Assembly (NCBI RefSeq): GCF_001544695.2
Contig: NZ_FCOM02000011.1
Span: 124,001 to 188,000 of the forward strand
Length of the DNA stretch: 64,000 nt
DNA from: Caballeronia arvi
Lineage (GTDB): Bacteria; Pseudomonadota; Gammaproteobacteria; Burkholderiales; Burkholderiaceae
Direction: 5' to 3'
The translations under genes were made by a program, and so were the position numbers. Of the stretch, positions 7,965-16,731 are shown in pieces (the first letter of the stretch is position 1; each line of letters opens with the position of its first letter). The notes below the pieces were generated by a model. That model did no database searches, had not been told where the DNA came from, and saw nothing but the letters and a program-made list of their open reading frames with translations.

Positions 7965-9026
7965 TCACTTCTTCGTCTCGACAGGCTGAAGCATCGACTC
8001 GATCTGATGCAGCAGCTCGTCACGCCGTTCACGCGATAACCCGCGCAAGCGCAGTTCGAGGCGGTCTTCCCCATATGACTTCAGATCACCGACCGCGACG
8101 CCATCGAGCTCGATCTCGAGGCGCTGCGCATAGCGCTGGCGACTCGGCGTCTTCGGTGTGTCCTGAGGGCTCGCGCGTCCCTTGACGATATCGGCGACCT
8201 GGCGCGTGCTCAGGTCGTCCGATGTGATCTTGTTGATGAGACGCAGCGTGGAGTCGCTGCCGCGAGCGGCGTGGTATCGGGCGATCTGATAGGCCATGTT
8301 CGATCCGAAACGGTCGGGCCGCGCGACCATCTCATGCATCACGTTTTCAGGAAGCTTCGCGATGGACAACGCCACGGCGATCGTCGATTCGTCGAGGCCC
8401 AGATGATCCGCGAGTTCGCGCTGGCTCTGAAAATGCGCCTCGTCGAGGAAGCGCCGCCAGACCACAGCGTTGTCGAACACCGTCTGCGAGTCGCGTTGAA
8501 CGTTCAGATCGTAGCCCAGCTTGTAGCTCTGAATGCCGATCGGCAGATCAACGACCACAGCCTTGACGGCTTCCTTGTTGGCTTCTTTAAGCGCCCGCAC
8601 GCGCCGACCGCCATCGCTGACGAAGAACGTTCCCGGATTCTCATAATCGGGGATGACGTGAATTGCCTGTTGCTGCCCTTGCTTTGCCAGGTTGACGGCC
8701 AATTCCGCGATCGAGGACTTGAGATAGAAATGACGCGGGTTGAACGGACTGGTCTTGATCGACTTCAATGGCAGTTCGATCACTTGTCCCGTCGTATAGC
8801 GATTCGCGCGTCGCCATGCCCGATAGTCCTCGGACTCGACGCCGGTAGCGATATCGCCGGGTTCCTCGGCGACAAATGCGCTCGACCGGCCGTTTGCGGC
8901 CTGCCCTACGTGCTGAAGGTCAACGATGCCGTCGATGGCGTTCAGGCGATCGAGTGCCGTGCGCTTTTCGCTGCTCGTCGAGTCGGGGCGGGCCTTGAAG
9001 CCCTTTGCAAACTGGGACGGTTTCAT
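7965..9026 (-). CDS. parB: Chromosome/plasmid partitioning protein ParB
   Basis: A 353-residue ParB. The ParB/Srx-like N-terminal domain (about 85-190) includes SIAELAVNLAKQGQQQAIHV and DGGRRVRALKEA, corresponding to the CTP-binding G-E/x-R-R-x-R-A box. A helix-turn-helix follows (SQRELADHLGLDESTIAVAL, about 210-230), and the C-terminus ends in a predicted dimerisation helix. ParB binds parS, spreads using CTP and activates ParA. It follows parA in the same direction with 24 bp between, and this gap holds a perfect 16-bp palindrome that is probably one of its parS sites. Long disordered N-terminus (about 1-80) is typical of ParBs of secondary Burkholderia replicons. Confidence 0.93.
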   Translation of the reverse strand: MKPSQFAKGFKARPDSTSSEKRTALDRLNAIDGIVDLQHVGQAANGRSSAFVAEEPGDIATGVESEDYRAWRRANRYTTGQVIELPLKSIKTSPFNPRHFYLKSSIAELAVNLAKQGQQQAIHVIPDYENPGTFFVSDGGRRVRALKEANKEAVKAVVVDLPIGIQSYKLGYDLNVQRDSQTVFDNAVVWRRFLDEAHFQSQRELADHLGLDESTIAVALSIAKLPENVMHEMVARPDRFGSNMAYQIARYHAARGSDSTLRLINKITSDDLSTRQVADIVKGRASPQDTPKTPSRQRYAQRLEIELDGVAVGDLKSYGEDRLELRLRGLSRERRDELLHQIESMLQPVETKK

Positions 9027-9034
9027 TCAGGGTC

Positions 9035-9050
9035 CTTTATGCGCATAAAG
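9035..9050. other. parS-like palindrome between parA and parB
   Basis: CTTTATGCGCATAAAG is a perfect 16-bp palindrome immediately after the parA stop codon. Its TTTATGCGCATAAA core matches what I recall as a parS class of Burkholderia secondary chromosomes. Confidence 0.85.
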
Positions 9051-9713
9051 TCAGGAGAGCATGTCGAGGATTTCGTCAGCCACGGCGCGGATCTCCGCAG
9101 CACCGAGGCGCGATCCGCGGTCACTCATTTGCAGAACGGTTTGTCCGAGCGCCATCGCCTGCTTGTAGCACTCGCGTGTGGGAATTTGCGTTTTGAGCAG
9201 GGGAAAACCGAGCTCCTCGAGCGCGACCTTGAGTTCGCGCGTGAGCATGCGCTTCTCTTCCGTCTTGTTCAGAAGGAAGACGGCGCGCAGGTCTTCGTTC
9301 ATGACTTGCGCTTGCTGAACGAGCTTGACGAGACCGACACTCGACCAATAGTCCGCCGGCGACGATGACGTGGGAATCACCGCGACACTCGCCGCGAGCA
9401 GTACGACACCCGATACCTTCTCGGTGATCGACGGCGGGCAATCCACCACGATGAACTCGTAGTCGTTGACGAACTTCTTGATCTCACGATGGATCTGCCC
9501 GCCCGCTTCAGAAAGATTGACCACGGGAAAGGGTATTCCACTCGCGCCATCCGATGCGGCGCTCGACCAATGGATCAGCGTGTTCTGCCCATCAGCGTCG
9601 ACTACGAGAACGCGCTTCTTCTTTTCGTGCAGGGCCGCACCGAGGTGCATTGCGATCGTGCTTTTGCCGACCCCGCCCTTTTGCTGCGTGATCGCTATGA
9701 TTTCCGCCGCCAC
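9051..9713 (-). CDS. parA: Partitioning ATPase ParA
   Basis: A 220-residue deviant-Walker ATPase without an N-terminal HTH domain, so of the short type. Walker A is KGGVGKST (about 11-18) with the signature first lysine, the A' motif is VLVVDADGQ, and FIVVDCPPS is the Walker B region. It forms ATP-dependent gradients on the nucleoid and moves ParB-parS complexes. It is the first gene of the leftward parAB operon. Because it lacks its own HTH, operon regulation may depend on ParB bound at the palindromes upstream (9815-9830, 9887-9902). Confidence 0.95.
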   Translation of the reverse strand: MAAEIIAITQQKGGVGKSTIAMHLGAALHEKKKRVLVVDADGQNTLIHWSSAASDGASGIPFPVVNLSEAGGQIHREIKKFVNDYEFIVVDCPPSITEKVSGVVLLAASVAVIPTSSSPADYWSSVGLVKLVQQAQVMNEDLRAVFLLNKTEEKRMLTRELKVALEELGFPLLKTQIPTRECYKQAMALGQTVLQMSDRGSRLGAAEIRAVADEILDMLS

Positions 9714-9814
9714 GTTCCGCTCCGAATTTTTAAGTTCGTTGAATTCTACATTGGCGTAATCATTTTTCCAGTGAAATTCGACAAGATATGACGCGCGTTA
9801 GCCATTCGGCCTAG

Positions 9815-9830
9815 CTTTATGCGCATAAAG
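9815..9830. other. parS-like palindrome
   Basis: Perfect copy of CTTTATGCGCATAAAG upstream of parA. Confidence 0.85.
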
Positions 9831-9886
9831 TCCGATGCACTGCGCCCAGGGCTTCATGCGATGCGTCGGCGCGAGATCGATCGGAG

Positions 9887-9902
9887 CTTTATGCGCATAA
9901 AG
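9887..9902. other. parS-like palindrome
   Basis: Perfect copy of CTTTATGCGCATAAAG, 72 bp from the previous one. Confidence 0.85.
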
Positions 9903-10037
9903 TCGCGGGTGCTTCCGATCGCCGAGGACGGTCGATGAGGATCGTCTGACAAGCGCATATGACGTCGCCCATCATCACCCGCTAAACGAAATCGCCTATC
10001 CTAGCCCCTGTCTAATCGTCCCTGTGCCGGAGCCGCT

Positions 10038-12479
10038 ATGACCGTTCGCAACCTGGACATTCTGTTCGCCCCTAAATCCATCGCGATCATCGGAGCCTCA
10101 TCGCGCCCGGGCAGCGTCGGTGAAATGGTATGGGCGCGCGCTGCATGCGCCGGCTTCTCAGGATCGCTTTGGCCCGTCAACCCAAAATACGGATCGCTAG
10201 GCGGCGAACTCGTGTACGCCGACATCGATGCGCTGCCCGAAGCCCCGAACGTCGCCGTGCTCTGCACGCGACCGCATACGTGGCCGGATCTCATCGAACG
10301 ATTGGGGCGTCGCGGAACGAAAGCGGTCGTGATCGTGGGTGAGGCGATACAGCGAAGTGCGTCATCGATATCGCGACAGGACGATCTGCATGGCTCCGCT
10401 GCCGGAGCAGACGAGTGGACTATCCGCACGCTTGCCGCCGCCCGCCCCTTCCTCGTGCGCATCGTCGGACCTGCCAGTATCGGCGTGGTGACACCCGCGA
10501 TCGGCGCCTGTCTCGGCGCGCCTGCCTGCAACGTCAAATCGGGCGGAGTCGCATGGGTATCCGGATCGAACGCATTGACCAACGGCGTGTTGGGCTGGGC
10601 GCGTGCGCGCGGCCTCGGCTTCTCGCGAATCGTCGCCCTTGGCGATGAAGCCGACGTCGATTCCGGCGATCTCCTCGATTTCCTGGCGAGCGATGCGTCG
10701 ACGCGGGCGATTCTGCTCGCGATCGAAACCGTGCGATCTGCGCGCAAATTCATGTCTGCCGCGCGCGCCGCTGCGCGAAACAAACCGGTGCTCGTGCTTC
10801 GCACCGGCCGAGACGATCCGTTCGATCGACTCTACGGCGCTGCTTTCCGTCGTGCCGGACTCGTGCGCGTCGATTCACTCGACGACTTGCTCGACGAAAT
10901 CGAAACGCTCGGCATCGGCCGCGTCGCGGCGAGCGACGTCGCGACCGTCGTCACGAGCGACCGCGGCGTCGCAGCGCTCGCGCAGGATGCGTTCGGCGCT
11001 GCGGGCGACGACCTCGCGCAATGGCCCACTGCTGCGCGCGATGCGATAGCGGCCGCGCTGCCTCGCGCTCGCGCGGGAAATCCGCTTCTGCTCGGCGACG
11101 CGGCCACTCCCGCCGATTTTGGCGCCGCTCTGGAAGCGCTAGCGTTGCATCGCGAGACCGGCACCGTGTTCGTCGTGCATGCGCCGACGCACAGCGCGCC
11201 CGTTGCGGACGTCGCGCGCACGCTGATTGCCGAGCGGCGCCATGCCTACCGCGGATTGCTGGCGTGTTTCTTTGGCTGCGTCGATGCCGCGACGCGCGAC
11301 GAATTGCACGCGAACGGCATTCCGGTGCATACGACGCCGCATCGGCTCGCACGTGGATTCGCGCGACTCGTCGATTTCCGGCAAGGCCGCGAATTGTTGA
11401 TGCAAACGCCCGACGGCCTGCCAGCCGATATCCCAGACGACATCGATGCCGCACAACGCGACATTCGAAGCGCACTCGCGAGCGGAATCGCCGAACTGAA
11501 TGGTGAACGTGCGGCGCGTGTGCTCGCCCGCTTCGGCATCACGGTGAAGCCGGGGCCACCGGATTCGCTGACGAGCGATGCCGTCGAGATTCAGGCGCGG
11601 ATGCTCAACCACCGCGTATTCGGCCCGGTGTTCGAATTCAAGGCCGAAGGTGCACTCGGTCTGGCGGACGCGCTCCACGAGTTCGCCTTGCCGCCGCTCA
11701 ATCCCGTGCTCGCGCGCGATCTCGTCAAGCGTTCGCCTCGGTCGCGCGAATTGCCCGCGGACACGCTGCTCAATTCGTTGACGTCGCTGTCGCAACTCGT
11801 TTGCTATATCGAAGAAATCGTTGCGTTGCGGCTCGTCCTTCGGGTGACGCGCGATTCGGTCGCCGTTCACGAGCCGCAGCTCACGCTGGGCGCACATCGT
11901 AAGCCGCTTGCGATCGTGCCGTATCCGCGCTGTCTGGAAGAGACGCTCGACTGGCGAGGTATGCGCGTGACCGTGCGGCCGATTCGCCCAGAGGATGAAG
12001 AAGCGCATGCCGCGTTTGTCGCCGCGAATACCGCCGAAGACTTGCGCCTGCGCTTCTTCGGCGCCGTGCGCAGCTTCGATCATTCGCAACTCGCCCGGAT
12101 GACGCAGATCGACTATGACCGCGAGATGGCGCTGATCGTCACGCGGGCGAATGGCGAAGGCATGAGTGAGACGCTCGGTGTCGCTCGCGCTATCGCCGAT
12201 CCGGACAACGAAACCGCCGAATTCGCCGTGGCCGCGCGTTCGGATATGAAGGGAAAGGGATTGGGAAAGCTACTGCTGTCGCGCACCATCGAATATGCGA
12301 AAAACCGCGGTACGCGCTGGATGATCGGCGAAGCGCTGCGCGAGAACGCCGGCATGATCGCGCTCGCGCGCAACATGGGCTTCGAACTGACGAAGACCGA
12401 AGACCCGGGCGTCGTCGGCTTCAGATTGCGATTGTGTGAAACGCCGTCGCCTACTTCGAGGGGCGCGAGCGGCGATTGA
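10038..12479 (+). CDS. Acyl-CoA synthetase (NDP-forming)/GNAT acetyltransferase fusion
   Basis: An 813-residue fusion related to Pat/PatZ protein lysine acetyltransferases. Residues about 5-130 form the CoA-binding Rossmann domain (IAIIGASSRPGSVGEMVW), residues 140-450 resemble succinyl-CoA-ligase-like domains, a short ATP-grasp-like stretch follows (480-630), and residues about 640-800 are a GNAT domain (VTVRPIRPEDEEAHAAFVA, ending with the acetyl-CoA loop region KGKGLGKLLLSRTIEYA). Such enzymes acetylate lysines, notably inactivating acyl-CoA synthetases; the synthetase part usually senses cofactors instead of catalysing. The substrate here cannot be read from sequence. A GGAG ribosome site precedes the ATG. 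It is divergent from parA and flanked on both sides by parS-like palindromes. Confidence 0.85.
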   Translation: MTVRNLDILFAPKSIAIIGASSRPGSVGEMVWARAACAGFSGSLWPVNPKYGSLGGELVYADIDALPEAPNVAVLCTRPHTWPDLIERLGRRGTKAVVIVGEAIQRSASSISRQDDLHGSAAGADEWTIRTLAAARPFLVRIVGPASIGVVTPAIGACLGAPACNVKSGGVAWVSGSNALTNGVLGWARARGLGFSRIVALGDEADVDSGDLLDFLASDASTRAILLAIETVRSARKFMSAARAAARNKPVLVLRTGRDDPFDRLYGAAFRRAGLVRVDSLDDLLDEIETLGIGRVAASDVATVVTSDRGVAALAQDAFGAAGDDLAQWPTAARDAIAAALPRARAGNPLLLGDAATPADFGAALEALALHRETGTVFVVHAPTHSAPVADVARTLIAERRHAYRGLLACFFGCVDAATRDELHANGIPVHTTPHRLARGFARLVDFRQGRELLMQTPDGLPADIPDDIDAAQRDIRSALASGIAELNGERAARVLARFGITVKPGPPDSLTSDAVEIQARMLNHRVFGPVFEFKAEGALGLADALHEFALPPLNPVLARDLVKRSPRSRELPADTLLNSLTSLSQLVCYIEEIVALRLVLRVTRDSVAVHEPQLTLGAHRKPLAIVPYPRCLEETLDWRGMRVTVRPIRPEDEEAHAAFVAANTAEDLRLRFFGAVRSFDHSQLARMTQIDYDREMALIVTRANGEGMSETLGVARAIADPDNETAEFAVAARSDMKGKGLGKLLLSRTIEYAKNRGTRWMIGEALRENAGMIALARNMGFELTKTEDPGVVGFRLRLCETPSPTSRGASGD

Positions 12480-12513
12480 TGCGGCATGCAGATCGGCGAT
12501 GGCCGCACCTCGA

Positions 12514-12529
12514 CTTTATGCGCATAAAG
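12514..12529. other. parS-like palindrome
   Basis: Fourth perfect copy of CTTTATGCGCATAAAG, between the GNAT-fusion gene and the convergent 181-aa gene, about 3.5 kb from parB. Confidence 0.85.
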
Positions 12530-12551
12530 CCAGGCGCAGCCCCTCACTGAC

Positions 12552-13097
12552 TCACGCTGCCAGCTTGCCAAGCGCTTCATCGACGTGAACGCGCGAAAGC
12601 GAGAGTTCATCGAGCAATGCTTCGGCGTACGTATTTCCCGTTTCCTTCTCGAGCCGCGCGATCGTCAATGCGCAGCGCGACGTGTCCTTCAATGTCGCGA
12701 TGAACGGTTTCACCGATTGCCCCGACGTGAACGCTTCGAACAGCGGCACGCGAATCTCCTCGGGCAGCGCACGCGAAGTCCACTGATACGGCTTGCCGTT
12801 GTGCGTCAGTTGCGGCGGCAGCGTGCGTTCTTTCTTCGCAGCGGGAATGAGGCCGAAGGTGCGGGCGGCGTCGCCGATCTGCTCGGCCGAGAAAAGTTCG
12901 TCCGGCGTGATGTCGAACTGCGCGATATACGCTTCGATTGCCTGCATCGCGGCCGCACGATCGTCGCGCTTCTTCTGCGCGTGTGCGACGATCTCGCGCA
13001 GTTCATCGGCTTCGTCGGACGTGATCGTGAAGTTCGCCTGCTTTTGCTGTAGTTCGGTGAAGCGGAGGAATTCGGAATCGGAAAGGAGTTTCGCCAT
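12552..13097 (-). CDS. Hypothetical protein, 181 aa
   Basis: I do not recognise a named family. The protein has a charged helical N-terminus (about 1-55, rich in Glu/Gln/Lys, likely coiled coil) and then a middle part (FDITPDELFSAEQIGDAART) and a C-terminal part (PEEIRVPLFEAFTSGQSVKP). The layout of an N-terminal oligomerising helix followed by a basic linker and a small domain containing PPQLTHNGKPYQW is loosely reminiscent of H-NS-type nucleoid proteins, but the signature core is not convincing. There is no signal peptide. It converges on the GNAT-fusion gene with a parS-like site between, and is not obviously in an operon. Confidence 0.7.
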   Translation of the reverse strand: MAKLLSDSEFLRFTELQQKQANFTITSDEADELREIVAHAQKKRDDRAAAMQAIEAYIAQFDITPDELFSAEQIGDAARTFGLIPAAKKERTLPPQLTHNGKPYQWTSRALPEEIRVPLFEAFTSGQSVKPFIATLKDTSRCALTIARLEKETGNTYAEALLDELSLSRVHVDEALGKLAA

Positions 13098-13202
13098 CGG
13101 GGAATGCGTCTGTTATGCGTCGGAATGGAAACGGCGGCACGCTATCGAAGCCCGCCGCCATTTTGAGAGGGCCGCCATTCTAACGCGCGAAGAGACTGAC
13201 GG

Positions 13203-14000
13203 TCAGTCGTGCATCATCGAAAGCGATGCGGCCGCGTCCTTCAGTAACGCGGTGACGTCTTCGATGGACGGCGCCACGTATTCATCGATGCGACGCATGT
13301 AAGGGCAGGTGAGGGCGGCGATCGCCTGTCCAGACGGCCCGAGCAGCGGAAAGGTCACGTCCGTCACACCGAAGGTCTGCTGACTGTCCTTCTTCGAATA
13401 GCCGATTTCGCAAATTTGCCGGTAGTCGGCATCGAGCACCGCGCGATCGAGCGCAAGTTCGCCCTTGACCTTCGTATGTTCGGCGAGCATGTGTTCGCGC
13501 TGTTCGTTCGTCTGGAAGGCGAGCACCACACGGCCCGAACCGGTGTCGATCAGTCCGACGCGCGAACCGAGCCGCACCGAAATGCCCCACGTTCCGGGCC
13601 CATCCACCTGCGCGATGACCAGCAGATTGCCGCGATCGTAGACGGCGAGATGCACCGACTGCTCGGCTGCGTCGGCGAAACGCTGCATCACGGGCAGCGC
13701 CTCGGCAATCAGCCGATTCATCGGCGGATGACGATGCGCGAGCGCATAGAGCTTGAGGCTCAACGAATAGCGGTCGCCTTCGGGCGAACGCACCACATAT
13801 TGCCGCGCGACGAGCCGCTCCAGCATCCGATACATCTCGCTCGCGTTGCGCCCCAGCATCTTCGTTATTTCCGCGCGCGTGAGCCCCGATTTCTGCTCGG
13901 ACAGCAATTCGAGGATATCGAGCCCCTTGTCGAGCGCGGGTGCGCGGTAACGGTCGGCATCGTTGTCGTCAACGTCCATATGCAGTCTGGGTCGATTCAT
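13203..14000 (-). CDS. IclR-family transcriptional regulator of the sugar operon
   Basis: A 265-residue IclR-type regulator. The winged HTH is at about 20-85 (ALDKGLDILELLSEQKSGLT, then EITKMLGRNASEMYRMLERL). The effector-binding domain covers about 100-262. It is divergent from the sugar ABC/catabolic operon beginning at 14216, the usual arrangement for a pathway-specific regulator. The shared 215-bp gap contains a promoter-like TTGACT-18-AATAAT and an imperfect inverted repeat (14115-14122/14144-14151). The effector is likely the sugar or a sugar-acid intermediate, which is inference. Confidence 0.92.
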   Translation of the reverse strand: MNRPRLHMDVDDNDADRYRAPALDKGLDILELLSEQKSGLTRAEITKMLGRNASEMYRMLERLVARQYVVRSPEGDRYSLSLKLYALAHRHPPMNRLIAEALPVMQRFADAAEQSVHLAVYDRGNLLVIAQVDGPGTWGISVRLGSRVGLIDTGSGRVVLAFQTNEQREHMLAEHTKVKGELALDRAVLDADYRQICEIGYSKKDSQQTFGVTDVTFPLLGPSGQAIAALTCPYMRRIDEYVAPSIEDVTALLKDAAASLSMMHD

Positions 14001-14099
14001 GAATTGGCGCCGAGTTTAAGCCTTTCGTCAGGGAGCGCGGACGTCGTCGGCGAAAAACCGGCTAGGGAAATTACCGATCGTCGTTGCCCATCATCGTTC

Positions 14100-14151
14100 T
14101 TGACTTCGATTTGTGCGTATATGAATAATACGTTCACTGATGAATATATGC
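14100..14151 (+). promoter_or_regulatory. Promoter and candidate IclR operator of the sugar operon
   Basis: TTGACT (14100-14105) and AATAAT (14124-14129) with 18-bp spacing form a good sigma70-like promoter toward the binding-protein gene. GCGTATAT (14115-14122) and ATATATGC (14144-14151) are near-complementary arms overlapping it, and TGAATA occurs twice at 19-bp spacing (14122, 14141). Confidence 0.45.
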
Positions 14152-14215
14152 ATCGACAGTTTCCGCAGTACCCACGTTGCAGTCACGAAAGAACGCACGT
14201 ATCAGGAGACAACGC

Positions 14216-15217
14216 ATGAAATTCACGAAGACGCTCGCCGTCACCCTCGCCGCAGTCGGGACGATCGGCCTCGCCAACGCCGCCGACAGCGGCAAAGTCG
14301 GGCTCGGCTTGCCGATGCTCACATCGCCGTTCTGGCAGTCGTACAACAACTACCTGCCGAAATACGCGAAGGACATGGGGCTCGACATCCTCGCGCCCGT
14401 CAACTCGAACGGCGATCCCGCGCAGCAGATCACCGACATGAACAATCTGCTGAACCTCGGCGCGAAGGGCATCCTGGTCGGGCCGCTGGATTCGGCGGCG
14501 ATCAGCCGTGCGCTGGACGCATCGTCGGCGAAGAGCGTGCCGGTCGTCGCCGTCGATGTCGCCCCGACGCAGGGCAAGGTCGCGATGGTCGTGCGAGCCG
14601 ACAACCGCGCATACGGCACGAAGTCGTGCGAGTACATCGGCGAGCACGTGAAGTCGGGAAAGGTCGTGCAGATCATGGGCGATCTGGCGTCGGTGAATGG
14701 ACGCGACCGGTCCGAGGCGTTTCGCGAGTGCCTGAAGAAATATCCGTCGCTGAGCCTGCTGGAGATTCCCGCCGCGTGGAAGGGCGACGCCGCCGCGACC
14801 GCGCTCGACAGTCTGCTGACCGCGAATCCCGATGTGAAGGCGATCTACATGCAGGCGGGCGGCGTTTATCTGTCGCCGACGCTTCAGACGCTGCGCCGCA
14901 AGCAACTGCTCTTCAAGGCGGGCGATCCGAAGCACATCGTGATCGTCAGCAATGACGGCATTCCGCAGGAATTTGATGCGATCCGCCGCGGCGAGATCGA
15001 TGCGACCATTTCCCAGCCCGCCGATCTCTACGCGAAGTACGGCCTCTTCTATATCAAGGCGGCGCTCGCCGGACAGACCTTCAAGCCCGGTCCGACCGAT
15101 CATGGCAGCACCATCGTCCAGCGCGCGCCCGGCATTCTCGAGGATCAGTTGCCCGCGCCGCTGGTGACGAAGACCAACGTCGACGACAAGTCCCTCTGGG
15201 GCAACACGGTCAAATGA
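14216..15217 (+). CDS. Sugar ABC transporter periplasmic binding protein
   Basis: A 333-residue periplasmic-binding-protein type 1 (RbsB/xylose-like) solute receptor. A typical signal peptide MKFTKTLAVTLAAVGTIGLA ends with ANA before ADSGK. The fold is visible in MLTSPFWQSYNNYLPKYAKD, NSNGDPAQQITDMNNLL and GILVGPLDSAAISRALD. The start at 14216 is chosen over upstream codons because it gives the signal peptide and has AGGAGA 8-13 bases before. It heads an operon with the ATPase, permease and sugar-acid enzymes, so L-fucose or a related 6-deoxy/pentose sugar is the likely ligand. Confidence 0.92.
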   Translation: MKFTKTLAVTLAAVGTIGLANAADSGKVGLGLPMLTSPFWQSYNNYLPKYAKDMGLDILAPVNSNGDPAQQITDMNNLLNLGAKGILVGPLDSAAISRALDASSAKSVPVVAVDVAPTQGKVAMVVRADNRAYGTKSCEYIGEHVKSGKVVQIMGDLASVNGRDRSEAFRECLKKYPSLSLLEIPAAWKGDAAATALDSLLTANPDVKAIYMQAGGVYLSPTLQTLRRKQLLFKAGDPKHIVIVSNDGIPQEFDAIRRGEIDATISQPADLYAKYGLFYIKAALAGQTFKPGPTDHGSTIVQRAPGILEDQLPAPLVTKTNVDDKSLWGNTVK

Positions 15218-16731
15218 GCGATCAAATGAGTGCGCCCGTTGTGGAAGCGCTCGGCCTGACGAAGCGCTACGGTTCGACCGCCGCGCTCGCCGACGTCACG
15301 ATGCGCGTGTTGCCCGGCGAGTCTCACGCGCTCGTCGGGCGCAACGGCGCAGGCAAGTCGACGCTCGTGTCGATGATCACCGGCTTGCGCAAACCCGACG
15401 CCGGTGAAATCCGCTTCGGCGGCGAGCCGGCGCCGCCGCTCGCTGACCGCGACGCGTGGCGCGAGCGCGTAGCGTGCGTCTATCAGCATTCGACGATCAT
15501 CCGCGAGTTGTCGGTCGCCGAGAACCTCTTCATCAACCGGCAGCATCGGCGCGGCGGCGTGATCGACTGGCGCGCGATGCGCCGTGACGCCCGCTCGCTG
15601 CTCGATCACTGGAAGATCGACGTGCCTGAGGACGCGCGCGCCGGCGATCTGACGGTCGAGGCGCGGCAGCTCGTGGAAATCGCGCGGGCGCTGTCATATG
15701 GCGCGCGTTTCATCATCCTCGACGAACCGACTGCACAGTTGGACGGAGAGGAGATCAAGCGTCTCTTCAGGCGTATCGAAGAGTTACAGACAGAAGGCGT
15801 CACTTTCCTGTTCATTTCCCATCACCTGCAGGAAGTGTACGAAATCTGTCAGGCAGTGACCGTGCTGCGCGATGCACGCCATATCGTCAGCGCGCCGGTG
15901 TCGGCTTTGCCGCGCGACAAGCTGATCGAAGCGATGACGGGGGAGCAGGGCGGTCTCGCCGTCGCGGATGCCGCCGCGCGTGCGCCTTTACCCGCCGATG
16001 CATCGATCGCATTGCAGGTCGATTCCCTCTCCGGCGACGACTACGCCGACGTCAGCTTCCAGGTGCGGCGCGGCGAAGTCATCGGCCTGACGGGCGCGAC
16101 GACGAGCGGCCGCACGAGCGTCGCGGAAGCCATCGCCGGATTGAAGGCGCAGAAGCGCGGCACGATCCGGGTCGATGACCGTGCGCTTCCGCCCGGCGAC
16201 GTGCCCGCCGCGCTCGCGAGCGGCGTCGGCTGCGTGCCGAAGGACCGGCATCGCGAAGGTCTGGTGCTGTCGCAGTCCGTCGCGGAAAACGCATCGATGA
16301 CGATCGCGCGCACGCTCGGCCGCTTCGGAATCGCATCGCCCGCGAAGAAAAACGCGTTCGGACGCCGCATGATCGCCGCGCTCGGTATCAAGACACCTGG
16401 GCCCGATCACGAAGTGTCAGGCCTGTCGGGCGGCAATCAGCAAAAGGTCGTGATGGCGCGCGCACTCGCCACTGACCCGAACGTGCTCGTGCTCATCGAT
16501 CCGACCGCCGGCGTCGACGTGAAATCGAAAGAAGCGCTGCTCGGCGTCGTCGAACGCGTGCGCGAGGAAGGCAAGGCTGTGCTCGTCGTCTCCGGCGAAC
16601 TCGACGACCTGCGCACCTGTGACCGCGTGCTCGTGATGTTCCGCGGCGCGATCGTCGCCGAATTCCCTGCCGGATGGCAGGACCATGAACTCATCGCATC
16701 CGTCGAAGGAGTGAGTCTCCATGAAGCATGA
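15214..16731 (+). CDS. Sugar ABC transporter ATP-binding protein (two ATPase domains)
   Basis: A 505-residue duplicated ATPase of the RbsA/MglA class. The first domain has Walker A VGRNGAGKST (41-50) and Walker B FIILDEPTAQLD. The second has the degenerate loop GATTSGRTSVAEAIAG and the signature LSGGNQQKVVMARAL. It energises import through the permease encoded next. The start overlaps the binding-protein stop (ATGA), and its 3' end overlaps the permease start by 11 bp, so the three are translationally coupled. Confidence 0.95.
   Translation: MSDQMSAPVVEALGLTKRYGSTAALADVTMRVLPGESHALVGRNGAGKSTLVSMITGLRKPDAGEIRFGGEPAPPLADRDAWRERVACVYQHSTIIRELSVAENLFINRQHRRGGVIDWRAMRRDARSLLDHWKIDVPEDARAGDLTVEARQLVEIARALSYGARFIILDEPTAQLDGEEIKRLFRRIEELQTEGVTFLFISHHLQEVYEICQAVTVLRDARHIVSAPVSALPRDKLIEAMTGEQGGLAVADAAARAPLPADASIALQVDSLSGDDYADVSFQVRRGEVIGLTGATTSGRTSVAEAIAGLKAQKRGTIRVDDRALPPGDVPAALASGVGCVPKDRHREGLVLSQSVAENASMTIARTLGRFGIASPAKKNAFGRRMIAALGIKTPGPDHEVSGLSGGNQQKVVMARALATDPNVLVLIDPTAGVDVKSKEALLGVVERVREEGKAVLVVSGELDDLRTCDRVLVMFRGAIVAEFPAGWQDHELIASVEGVSLHEA

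Larger units (their letters stand above)
9714..10037. other. parAB upstream region with two parS-like palindromes
   Basis: This 324-bp divergent region between parA and the acyl-CoA-synthetase/GNAT gene has no coding frame that I trust. It carries two perfect copies of CTTTATGCGCATAAAG, at 9815-9830 and 9887-9902 (72 bp apart), and presumably promoters in both directions. Confidence 0.75.
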
